Assembly (NCBI GenBank): GCA_023250495.1
Contig: JAHFAP010000156.1
Location: 1-7,241 of the forward strand
Source: Deltaproteobacteria bacterium
GTDB taxonomy: Bacteria > Desulfobacterota > Binatia > UBA9968
Length of the DNA: 7,241 bases
Direction of reading: 5' to 3'
The notes beneath the pieces were generated by a model that worked only from the letters and a program-made list of their open reading frames with translations, was not told where the DNA came from and ran no database searches. Made by a program: the position numbers and the translations under genes. How positions within the stretch are numbered: position 1 is the stretch's first letter; every line of letters begins with the position of its first letter. Of the stretch, positions 1 to 5,565 are shown piece by piece.

Positions 1-29
1 CTATCGAACAACCCGTCGCACTCGCTGTT

Positions 30-74
30 CCCTCACCCTCGCCCTCTCCCAGAGGGAGAGGGTAGGGGTGAGGG
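30..74. repeat. Long GC-rich palindromic hairpin after the SDR gene
   Basis: Two 9-base arms are nested and perfectly paired: CCCTCACCC (30-38) with GGGTGAGGG (66-74), and CCCTCTCCC (42-50) with GGGAGAGGG (54-62). A 3x3 internal loop separates them and the apical loop is 3 bases. It sits 8 bases past the stop codon of the dehydrogenase gene. Palindromes of this CCCTC/GAGGG kind are scattered between genes in many proteobacterial genomes, so it is most likely a dispersed REP-like element. It could stabilise the 3' end of the operon mRNA or slow polymerase. No T-tract follows the stem on the minus strand, so it is not a classical intrinsic terminator. Positions 1-29 show nothing recognisable. 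Confidence 0.8.
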
Positions 75-81
75 CGGCTTT

Positions 82-843
82 TCATATCATCGTCAAACCG
101 CCGCTGACGCTGAGCGTCTGGCCGGTGATGAAGTCAGCGCTCGGAGAAGCCAGAAAGAGCACCGCCTCGGCGATCTCTTCGGGCTTGGCCACACGCCTGA
201 AGGGAGTGGCTTTGATGACGGCCTCGACGATCTTCGCTGTCTGGGGCGATTGGGCGCGGATCGCATCGAGCAACGGGGTGTCCGTCAGGCCGGGACAGAC
301 GACGTTGACGTTGATCTTGTAGCGGGCCACCTCGCGCGCGATCGTCTTTGAAAAGGCGATCACCGCGCCCTTCGCTCCCGAATAGACCGATTCCCAGGAG
401 GAGCCGACGCGGCCGGCGTCGGAAGCGATGCTGATAATCTTTCCCGAACCGCGCGCGATCATGTGCGGCAAAACCGCCTTCACGCTGTAGAGGACCGATT
501 TGAAATTGATCGCCAGGATCTTCTCCCAAGTCTCCTCCTGGCTTTCGAGGAATGGCTCGAGCCGGTCCCAGCCAGCACAATTGACCAGGATGTCGATCTG
601 ATTGAAAACCGCGAGCACGGTCTCAATCATCTCTTCGACCTCGGAGCGCCTCGTTAAATCGGTTTGGCAGGCGAGGGCCCTTCCGCCTAATCGTTTGATC
701 TCATCCCTGACTGCCTCGGCGTTTTCCTTGAGGATATCCGCCACGGCCACCTGCGCCCCTTCGCCCGCCAGGGCCAGAGCAACGGAGCGTCCGATGCCCC
801 GGCCACCGCCAGCCACCAATACCGTCTTTCCTTCGAGCTTCAT
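82..843 (-). CDS. Short-chain dehydrogenase/reductase, BadH-like (probable 2-hydroxycyclohexanecarboxyl-CoA or related ring hydroxyacyl-CoA dehydrogenase)
   Basis: This is a classical 253-residue SDR, soluble and with no signal peptide. Its Rossmann nucleotide-binding motif AGGGRGIG lies at residues 11-18, with A replacing the usual T. The NNAG motif appears as NCAG (88-91). The catalytic tetrad is N113, S141, Y154 and K158, and D35 at the end of beta-2 suggests NAD+ rather than NADP+. The stretches VNCAGWD, IASDAGRVGSS and ITGQTLSVSGGLTM closely resemble Rhodopseudomonas BadH as I remember it. BadH oxidises 2-hydroxycyclohexanecarboxyl-CoA to the 2-keto thioester in cyclic beta-oxidation. 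A GGAGG ribosome site 7 bases upstream fixes the ATG at 843. The gene is last in the visible operon, 104 bases after the BcrD-type gene across a repeat array. It could instead serve another hydroxyacyl-CoA, as FabG-like SDRs share this fold. Family is certain; substrate is inferred. Confidence 0.85.
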   Translation of the reverse strand: MKLEGKTVLVAGGGRGIGRSVALALAGEGAQVAVADILKENAEAVRDEIKRLGGRALACQTDLTRRSEVEEMIETVLAVFNQIDILVNCAGWDRLEPFLESQEETWEKILAINFKSVLYSVKAVLPHMIARGSGKIISIASDAGRVGSSWESVYSGAKGAVIAFSKTIAREVARYKINVNVVCPGLTDTPLLDAIRAQSPQTAKIVEAVIKATPFRRVAKPEEIAEAVLFLASPSADFITGQTLSVSGGLTMI

Positions 844-858
844 GTTATCGCCTCCGGC

Positions 859-942
859 AGTTCAAATAGTTCAAAAGGGTTTAAATCGTTCAAAACGTTC
901 AAACGGTTTGAACCGCTTGAACGAATTGAACGGCTTGAACGG
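859..942. repeat. 9-base-period inverted repeat array (GTTCAA / TTGAAC)
   Basis: GTTCAA occurs at 860, 869, 888 and 897, with a degenerate GTTTAA at 879. The reverse complement TTGAAC follows at 908, 917, 926 and 935. The spacing is 9 bases throughout, with one 10-base step. Orientation flips at about 904-905, where GTTCAAAC and GTTTGAAC face each other across one base, so the whole stretch could fold into one long imperfect hairpin. It fills almost all of the spacer between the BcrD-type gene and the dehydrogenase gene. There is no T-tract typical of an intrinsic terminator, and no protein can be supported here. Confidence 0.85.
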
Positions 943-947
943 CTGAT

Positions 948-1781
948 TCATGCTACCCTCGCTTCCTCTTTTATGGGGGCTTCTCTGCCGTTCTGGCGAA
1001 TTTTTTCCAAGCGTTTAAGCGCGAGCAGCGCCGCTCCCAGGGCGCCGACCATCTGAGGCTCTTCGCTGACGTTTACCTTCTTCTTCACAGTCTCCTCGAG
1101 CGCCTTCACCATCCCCTTTTGCCGCGCTACTCCGCCGACAAAGGTGATCTCCTCCTCCAGTCCGACTCTCTTGAGCAGCGCCAGCGCCCTGGAGGCGAGC
1201 GATTGGTGCACGCCATAGAGGATGTTCTCTACGCTCTGGCCGTTGGAGACATGGTTGATGATCTCGGATTCTGCCAAAACCGCGCAGACGCTGCTGATCG
1301 TCTGCGGCTGGTCGGAGCGCAGCGACAGCTCGCCCACTTCCTCGATTTTGACCTCCAGATATTTCGCCGCCCGCTCGATGAAACCTCCGGCGCCGGCAGC
1401 GCACTTGTCGTTGGTGCGAAATTCCCGGACCTTCCCGCTCTCCAGCACGCGGATGGCGCGCGTGCTTTGAGCGCCGATGTCGAGGATGCAGCGCGTCTTG
1501 GGGAATAGATGGACCGCGCCGCGGCCCACGCAGGTGATTTCGGTGATCTGGATGTCCCGAAACGGCACGTTGTATCTGCCGAAGCCGGTGGTGGCGATGT
1601 AGCTCAGCTCCCTCTCTTGCACCCCGGCCTGATCCAGGGCGAGCCCAAGCGCCTCTTTGGCCACAGCGGTAAATTCCGGGCGCGTTCTGACCGCGCTTTT
1701 GCCGCGCATGTTCTTCTGATCGTCCATGATGACGACCTTAGTGCTCTTGGCGCCCATATCGACCCCCGCGACAAAAACCAT
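948..1781 (-). CDS. Class I benzoyl-CoA reductase, BcrD/BadG-type activase subunit
   Basis: This is one of two ASKHA-fold ATPase subunits of an ATP-dependent benzoyl-CoA reductase. The pair binds a shared [4Fe-4S] cluster and uses ATP hydrolysis to push low-potential electrons into the ring-reducing module. The 277 residues carry the phosphate motif GVDMGAKSTK (6-15), the cluster-ligand candidates C127 (NDKCAAGAG) and C166 (SSVCAVLAESEIIN), and the adenosine-type GGVARQ (216-221). The usual DxGGQD motif is replaced by DIGAQS (101-106). That change and the CAVLAE-xxIN segment fit the BcrD/BadG type rather than the BcrA type. The frame stays open to 1922, but this extension is low-complexity and overlaps the preceding gene. 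The ATG at 1781 has a strong GGAGGAGG site and starts directly at the conserved N-terminus. Whether the Azoarcus name would be bzdP or bzdQ cannot be decided here. Confidence 0.88.
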   Translation of the reverse strand: MVFVAGVDMGAKSTKVVIMDDQKNMRGKSAVRTRPEFTAVAKEALGLALDQAGVQERELSYIATTGFGRYNVPFRDIQITEITCVGRGAVHLFPKTRCILDIGAQSTRAIRVLESGKVREFRTNDKCAAGAGGFIERAAKYLEVKIEEVGELSLRSDQPQTISSVCAVLAESEIINHVSNGQSVENILYGVHQSLASRALALLKRVGLEEEITFVGGVARQKGMVKALEETVKKKVNVSEEPQMVGALGAALLALKRLEKIRQNGREAPIKEEARVA

Positions 1782-1785
1782 GATG

Positions 1786-1793
1786 CCTCCTCC
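1786..1793 (-). promoter_or_regulatory. Ribosome binding site that decides the BcrD-type start
   Basis: Read on the minus strand, GGAGGAGG ends 4 bases before the ATG at 1781, with the upstream GGAGG copy 7 bases away. This rules in favour of 1781 over the upstream in-frame start at 1922, which lies inside the preceding gene. Confidence 0.8.
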
Positions 1794-1794
1794 G

Positions 1795-1857
1795 AATAGG
1801 CGATAGGCGCTAGGCGGTAGTCCCCGACCCAACCCCTGCTGCCTGTTGCCGATCACC
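1795..1857. repeat. 7-base-period repeat spanning the BcrA-type stop codon
   Basis: On the minus strand this stretch divides into nine heptads from 1857 down to 1795. The clearest are GGCAACA and GGCAGCA at the start, and GCCTAGC, GCCTATC and GCCTATT at the end; the middle four are degenerate. On the plus strand TAGGCG recurs at 1797, 1804 and 1811. The GGC-led units change to GCC-led units midway, echoing the flip seen in the other two spacer arrays. The array lies across the 3' end of the BcrA-type gene and the 28-base spacer before the next gene. Confidence 0.7.
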
Positions 1858-2643
1858 TGCACCCTTGATGGCTCGCTCGAGAGCAAAGATGCTCGCGCCG
1901 AGGGCGCCGACGAAGTGGGCATCCGGACTCACGTTGAGCTTCATGCCGAGCTTCTCCTCAAGCGCCCGCACCATGCCAATGTTGCGTGACACCCCGCCGG
2001 TAAACGTCACCTCTTCCTCGATGCCGACCCGCCGGACCAGGGAGATCGTGCGCGCGGCGATTGCGCTGTGCACGCCGCCGAGGATGTCTTCGATTTTCTT
2101 TCCCTGAGCCAGATAGGACATGATGTCTGACTCGACGAAGACGGTGCAGACGGTGGTAAGACGCACAGGTATTTTGGCTTGAAGAGACAGCTCTCCGATC
2201 TCATCGAGAGAAAGGCCCACGGCCTCAGCGGCGTTGGCTAGGAATCTCCCGGTTCCCGCGGCGCACTTGTCGTTCATGACAAAGTCTTTGACGTCTCCAT
2301 CCTCTCCCACATGGATACCCTTGGCGTCTTGTCCCCCCATGTCGATGACGGTGCGGGTCTTAGGAAAGAGAAGGCTCGCCCCGCGCGCGTGACAACTGAT
2401 CTCGGTGATTTGGGCGTCGCCGAAAGTGACCTTGTACCTGCCGTAGCCGGTGCCCACCACGTAGGCGACATCTCCTCGTTCCAGTCCGGCCGATAGCACG
2501 GCTTCGGCAAAGGTTCTCTCGGCAGCTCGTGTGACATTGGCGCCGGTGTCGATGAGGGATCTTCCAACAATCTCCAGCCTATCGTTGATGATGATTGCTT
2601 TGGTCTGAGTCGAACCAACATCCACGCCTGCCGCATAGATCAT
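1810..2643 (-). CDS. Class I benzoyl-CoA reductase, BcrA/BadF-type activase subunit
   Basis: This is the second ASKHA ATPase of the reductase and the more canonical one. Its 277 residues show GVDVGSTQTK (6-15), the full DMGGQD motif (101-106), C127 in NDKCAAGTGRF, C166 in VCTVFVESD, and GGVSRN (216-221). The two cysteines match the [4Fe-4S] ligand numbering known for HgdC, the activator of 2-hydroxyglutaryl-CoA dehydratase. HgdC-type activators are single homodimers; having two different activases side by side points to benzoyl-CoA reductase instead. The length fits the Azoarcus-type (Bzd) subunits and not Thauera BcrA, which is far longer. The start overlaps the previous stop as ATGA (2640-2643), so translation is probably coupled. 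An AGGAG/AAGGA site lies just upstream. The last 15 or so residues (GDRQQAAGVGSGTTA) are low-complexity and encoded by the heptad repeat, which also supplies the TAG stop. Confidence 0.88.
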   Translation of the reverse strand: MIYAAGVDVGSTQTKAIIINDRLEIVGRSLIDTGANVTRAAERTFAEAVLSAGLERGDVAYVVGTGYGRYKVTFGDAQITEISCHARGASLLFPKTRTVIDMGGQDAKGIHVGEDGDVKDFVMNDKCAAGTGRFLANAAEAVGLSLDEIGELSLQAKIPVRLTTVCTVFVESDIMSYLAQGKKIEDILGGVHSAIAARTISLVRRVGIEEEVTFTGGVSRNIGMVRALEEKLGMKLNVSPDAHFVGALGASIFALERAIKGAGDRQQAAGVGSGTTA

Positions 2644-3941
2644 CTTCCTTCTCCTGTGGGCGCCGCCTCACGCACCATCTTCTTGTGTTCCAGAGATTCG
2701 AAAAAGGCGTCGATGCGGTTCTTCATCTGCGCCTCGGAGAAATAGCGCGGGTCCTCGATGTCGGACTCAACGAGGAGCGTGGAAATCCCTAGCTCCTTGG
2801 TAAAATATTCGCGCATGTCTCCCTGCCCTGCGGAGAAAAGCCGGCAGCTCTTCACCGAATGGATCACCAGCGCGTCCGCCGACCATTCCTCAACGTAGCG
2901 GCGGATCTGTTCATAGCGTTGGAGGAAGTTGCGGTTGGTCAGGTTCCACTGCAGCATGTGCTCGGCAATCGATTCCAAGGGTCGGTTGGGGTCGTGCCTG
3001 AAGCCGAATTCCCACAATCCTCCTACAGTAGAGTAAGTTGAGGCCACGGCCACTGCGCCCCATTTGGCAAAGAGGTCACGAAAGACGCGCAGATAAGGCC
3101 AGGGTGGCGGCCCTTCGATGACGAAGCGGAAGCGCTCTTCGGGGAGTGGCCCGCTTTTCATCTGGACCTTCTCCTCCAGCTCTTTCAGGGCTGTTTGGAA
3201 AAACTTAAGCCCTTCCTCGGTTCCCCTGAGACAGTAGAGGGGCGCCATCATTGTGACCGAGTCAAAGTAGGCATCGAAAGGCGACGGGACTTGCTTGGTG
3301 AGGGCCTTGATTTGGGACCAGAGCTCACCGGTTTCGGCTGAAAGAGCGACGATTCTCTGCAACCTGGCATAGTCGAATTTCTTTCCGGTAATCCGCTCGC
3401 AGACGCCAATCAGCTCCTCCAGCTGCTTCACGACGTAGCGCACGTCGTCCTGGGAAGGTTTCCCTGACGGGTCGCGGCTAAAGGGGATGTCGAGATTGTA
3501 GATCTCGCCGTTGGCGTACTCGGCCAGGTGCTCAAACCACTGAAGGTAAACGTTGCAGCCGACATAGTTGCACAGGATCAAAGAAGGCAGAGGAATCGTG
3601 GCAAAGGGGGTCTTGCGACCGGAGTAGAACATACCGATATCCGCCTTGACGTAGGCGCAGTTGTCCATCGAGTAGCCGATTTCTTCGGCCTTCTGGATGA
3701 AGGGGAGGGAAACCTTCTTGACCGCCAGTTGCAGGGCGTTGATCTCCGGATAGACCGGGATCATGTCAAACGCGAGCACCAACTCCACAGGGTTGCCGCT
3801 GATCAGCATGTAAGCGGCTTTGCCCTCTCCCTGCTCGGCCGCGCGCGTGAGTCGCTCAAAGTAGCGGCCCATGATTTCCTTCTGGAGAAGATGCATCTGC
3901 CCCTGGTAGCTCGTCTTTACCGCTTCTGCTGCTTTCGCCAT
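2640..3941 (-). CDS. bzdO: Class I benzoyl-CoA reductase, BcrB/BadE/BzdO-type subunit
   Basis: This is one half of the substrate-binding, ring-reducing module, in the HgdB/BcrB/BcrC family with 2-hydroxyacyl-CoA dehydratases. The 433 residues match the expected size of BcrB/BzdO subunits. Candidate FeS-cluster cysteines are C95 (DNCAYVKADIG), C124 and C129 (LCNYVGC), and C366 in HSVKSCRLFS; SCRxxS-like segments are typical of this family. The module accepts electrons from the ATPase pair and reduces benzoyl-CoA or a substituted analogue to the cyclohexadienoyl-CoA thioester. No signal peptide or membrane segment is visible, as expected for a cytosolic enzyme. The ATG at 3941 has an AGGGAG site 6 bases upstream, next to a perfect 14-base palindrome. 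The stop overlaps the next start by four bases. A dehydratase subunit is the main alternative, made unlikely by the two-activase context. Confidence 0.87.
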   Translation of the reverse strand: MAKAAEAVKTSYQGQMHLLQKEIMGRYFERLTRAAEQGEGKAAYMLISGNPVELVLAFDMIPVYPEINALQLAVKKVSLPFIQKAEEIGYSMDNCAYVKADIGMFYSGRKTPFATIPLPSLILCNYVGCNVYLQWFEHLAEYANGEIYNLDIPFSRDPSGKPSQDDVRYVVKQLEELIGVCERITGKKFDYARLQRIVALSAETGELWSQIKALTKQVPSPFDAYFDSVTMMAPLYCLRGTEEGLKFFQTALKELEEKVQMKSGPLPEERFRFVIEGPPPWPYLRVFRDLFAKWGAVAVASTYSTVGGLWEFGFRHDPNRPLESIAEHMLQWNLTNRNFLQRYEQIRRYVEEWSADALVIHSVKSCRLFSAGQGDMREYFTKELGISTLLVESDIEDPRYFSEAQMKNRIDAFFESLEHKKMVREAAPTGEGR

Positions 3942-3951
3942 TAGTAGCTCC

Positions 3952-4035
3952 CTGATAGCTATCAGCCTTCAGCTTTCAGCAATCAGCTTTTAGGAAGTTT
4001 TTTGCTGACGGCTGACGGCTTCTTTGCTGACAGCC
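3952..4035. repeat. 7-base-period inverted repeat array (TCAGC / GCTGA) with a 14-base palindrome
   Basis: TCAGC recurs at 3962, 3969, 3976 and 3983, exactly 7 bases apart. After a T-rich centre the reverse complement GCTGA appears at 4004 and 4011, with a degenerate unit at 4018 and another at 4026. CTGATAGCTATCAG at 3952-3965 is a perfect palindrome that runs into the ribosome site of the next gene. The arms could pair into a stem that takes up nearly the whole 100-base spacer between the BzdN-type and BzdO-type genes. No coding sequence is credible here. Confidence 0.82.
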
Positions 4036-4041
4036 TCTTCT

Positions 4042-5205
4042 TCAATCGAACAGCATTGACTCCACAAAGGTCTCGACTTCAGTCCGCGCCTTGTCGAAGA
4101 TCCACATCTTTTCTTCAAATTCGAGAGACAGATGGGGAATCCCCTCTTTCTCCAATTTCTCCAACGCTCTGCGATAAAGGGCATAATCGAACAACGCCGG
4201 CTCGCAGAACTTGGCTGCCAGAATGACCACGGCGCTCGCCCCGGTCTCCCTCACTTTGTCGATGAGGTGCTTGGCTTTGGGCTCGCGGCTGTCGTGCTTG
4301 ACTCCCGAATAGACGCTCTGGTCGATGTAAGCGCGCGCCAGGTTCCGAATCGGGTCGCCTTCCACAGGAATATCTTCCACAAACCAGCGCCAGCCGATGA
4401 GGAAGTCGTCGTCGAGGATGTAACACCCGGCCGCCTCCAGCCCCTCGATCAGCTCCAGCGGCGGCTGCTCGCAAAACGAGCCTTCGAGGATGACTTTGAC
4501 GCGGTCCTTGGGCTTTTCATCCCTGTCCCGCAGCCCTGCAAGCGCTTCTTTAAGAACTTCGATGTGCTCCTCCACCGGGATCAGCGTCCCGACACGGGTC
4601 AGCACATAGCTCTCAGCGGTCGAGAGATTCTGCGGCGTCTCCCTCCGAACGCGGTAAAGCTCTCGAAGCAATCTTCTCTGCTCGTTGTAGAGACGAATGC
4701 TCCGTTGCAGATCATCGTCGGTGAGGGTCTTGCCGGCCAGTCTTTCATACGCGCCTTTGAGTCTCTCGTATTCCGCGGTCAAATAGTCCTCGGTGAAGCG
4801 CGAGGTCATATTCTGTGGAAAGTGGATGTACTCCACCATCATCTGAGGAAAGTTGCGCTTGAAAACGCTGGCGAGGTTGCGCGCCGGATCGCAGATGGAA
4901 TGAAAGACTATGCCGTCGAGAAAGTGGAGCTTGCCGGTCAGCCCTAACTCCAAAGTGCTCTTGACGATGGAGCAGATAAAGGATTGAAAGCGCGAATCCG
5001 CGTGGGCGATCTCAAGTCTATTCCCGCCGCCGATGATTCCCACGGGCAACATGCCGGCCGCATGGATGAGTTCAACAGGCGTGAAAATCGGGTAGCATCC
5101 AATGACCTTTGAGCCGGGATGGTTCGCCTTCCACTGGGCCGCGTAATTTAAAGGGGAGTCTTCGAGGATCTCTTTGTATTGGGCGATCAACCCATCGATA
5201 CTCAT
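4042..5205 (-). CDS. bzdN: Class I benzoyl-CoA reductase, BcrC/BadD/BzdN-type subunit
   Basis: This is the partner of the BzdO-type subunit in the ring-reducing module and the first gene of the operon. The 387 residues match BcrC/BadD/BzdN in length. Several stretches agree with BcrC/BadD as I remember them: PVELIHAAGMLPVGIIGGG (43-61), STLELGLTGKLHFLDG (83-98), PVEEH (210-214), and GSFCEQPPLELIEGLEAAGC (242-261) followed by YILDDDFLIG. Candidate FeS ligands are C78 (SFICSI), C105 (HSICDPARN) and C334 (AKFCEPALFD). C245 and C261 are also present in the EQPPL region. Known class I enzymes couple two ATP to each two-electron dearomatisation. The ATG at 5205 has an ill-placed ribosome site: AAGGAG sits 14 bases away and a short AAGG only 2 bases away. 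Transcription probably starts near 5253 from the sigma-54 element at 5265-5279. Confidence 0.9.
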   Translation of the reverse strand: MSIDGLIAQYKEILEDSPLNYAAQWKANHPGSKVIGCYPIFTPVELIHAAGMLPVGIIGGGNRLEIAHADSRFQSFICSIVKSTLELGLTGKLHFLDGIVFHSICDPARNLASVFKRNFPQMMVEYIHFPQNMTSRFTEDYLTAEYERLKGAYERLAGKTLTDDDLQRSIRLYNEQRRLLRELYRVRRETPQNLSTAESYVLTRVGTLIPVEEHIEVLKEALAGLRDRDEKPKDRVKVILEGSFCEQPPLELIEGLEAAGCYILDDDFLIGWRWFVEDIPVEGDPIRNLARAYIDQSVYSGVKHDSREPKAKHLIDKVRETGASAVVILAAKFCEPALFDYALYRRALEKLEKEGIPHLSLEFEEKMWIFDKARTEVETFVESMLFD

Positions 5206-5264
5206 GACCTTGGCGCTCTCTCCTTAACAACAGCCGTTCGTTACAAATCTACTGGAATCGTCGA

Positions 5265-5279
5265 GCAATATATATGCCA
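5265..5279 (-). promoter_or_regulatory. Sigma-54 (-24/-12) promoter of the reductase operon
   Basis: The minus strand reads TGGCAT-ATATA-TTGC. The invariant GG (5278-5277) and GC (5266-5265) are separated by exactly 10 bases, as sigma-54 RNA polymerase requires. It departs from the TGGCAC-N5-TTGC consensus at one base. The predicted start is near 5253, giving a leader of about 48 bases before the BzdN-type ATG. Direction and distance both fit. Confidence 0.72.
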
Positions 5280-5368
5280 CGCGGATTTTTGGCGCTTCTA
5301 CAGCTTAGGCAGGCGGACTAAAGTGCGACCCTTCCCAAAGCTGAGAAGGAAATGGATGAATATTCCTG

Positions 5369-5396
5369 AATCTTGGAGTTTCTACTCCGGAAGATT
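5369..5396. promoter_or_regulatory. Interrupted inverted repeat, candidate activator binding site
   Basis: The left arm AATCTT-GGAGT (5369-5379) and right arm ACTCC-gg-AAGATT (5384-5396) are complementary over 11 positions. A TTCT centre and one two-base bulge interrupt the match. The midpoint is about 75 bases upstream of the predicted plus-strand transcript start and about 130 upstream of the minus-strand start. Both distances are normal for sigma-54 enhancer sites. Binding by the activator encoded at 6713 is inference. Confidence 0.45.
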
Positions 5397-5430
5397 TTAT
5401 GAGGTCTCTACTTTCTTTGTCATTTTCTCT

Positions 5431-5445
5431 TGGCACATCCCTTGC
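5431..5445 (+). promoter_or_regulatory. Sigma-54 (-24/-12) promoter of the ferritin-like operon
   Basis: TGGCAC-ATCCC-TTGC is a perfect core match, with GG (5432-5433) and GC (5444-5445) 10 bases apart, a preceding T and a following T. The predicted start is near 5457, about 109 bases before the first ferritin-like ATG. Confidence 0.82.
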
Positions 5446-5484
5446 TGTAAAATCTCTTTGGCTCGACTAAGAAGGGAAATGGCA

Positions 5485-5529
5485 ATGTCGACCGAACACG
5501 GTGGTGGAGAGTTTGTTCCAGTCAGATAA
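5485..5529 (+). CDS. Possible 14-residue leader ORF
   Basis: This short frame, with product MSTEHGGGEFVPVR, lies inside the transcript expected from the sigma-54 promoter and upstream of the first ferritin-like gene. A GAAGGG site at 5471-5476 is 8 bases from the ATG at 5485; a second in-frame ATG at 5479 is too close to that site. It lacks the runs of one amino acid or the hairpin alternatives typical of attenuators. It may be chance, and no function is proposed. Confidence 0.2.
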   Translation: MSTEHGGGEFVPVR

Positions 5530-5551
5530 AAAGAGAGGCTATCCTTGAGAG

Positions 5552-5558
5552 AAAGGAG
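5552..5558 (+). promoter_or_regulatory. Ribosome binding site that decides the first ferritin-like start
   Basis: AAAGGAG ends 7 bases before the ATG at 5566. This favours 5566 over the in-frame TTG at 5545, which lies upstream of this site and would add seven unsupported residues. The ATG at 5561 is in another frame. Confidence 0.85.
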
Positions 5559-5565
5559 AAATGCC

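Larger units (their letters stand above)
5206..5565. other. Divergent intergenic control region
   Basis: This 360-base region separates the reductase operon (minus) from the ferritin-like genes (plus). It holds two opposed -24/-12 elements, an interrupted inverted repeat, and a possible 14-codon leader ORF, each listed separately. Weaker symmetric pairs are CAGCTT/AAGCTG (5301-5306 and 5338-5343), CCTTC/GAAGG (5330-5334 and 5345-5349) and the 8-base palindrome GAATATTC (5358-5365). No clear IHF consensus was found between the promoters. The long open frame covering 5179-5529 is not credible as a gene because it starts inside the BzdN-type gene and covers both promoters. Confidence 0.75.

Noticed and set aside
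859..942. CRISPR array
   Set aside because: Units are 6 bases at a 9-base period with both orientations; there are no unique spacers of normal length and no cas genes.
1782..1922. 47-residue N-terminal extension of the BcrD-type subunit
   Set aside because: It is low-complexity, encoded by the repeat and the 3' end of the preceding gene, and the ATG at 1781 has a strong ribosome site and conserved N-terminus.
4132..4947. 271-residue open frame on the plus strand opposite the BzdN-type gene
   Set aside because: It is fully antisense to a gene with strong family matches, has no recognisable domain, and long antisense frames are common in GC-rich DNA.
2640..5205. 2-Hydroxyacyl-CoA dehydratase (HgdAB/FldBC-type) rather than benzoyl-CoA reductase
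   Set aside because: Dehydratases use one activator gene. Here two distinct activases are encoded, one with BcrD-type features, and the BzdN-type subunit matches BcrC/BadD in several long segments.
5179..5529. 116-residue open frame across the divergent control region
   Set aside because: It begins inside the BzdN-type gene, has no ribosome site or domain, and its sequence includes both sigma-54 promoters and the inverted repeat.
5545..5565. TTG start giving a 7-residue longer ferritin-like protein
   Set aside because: The AAAGGAG site lies downstream of this TTG and is correctly spaced for the ATG at 5566.
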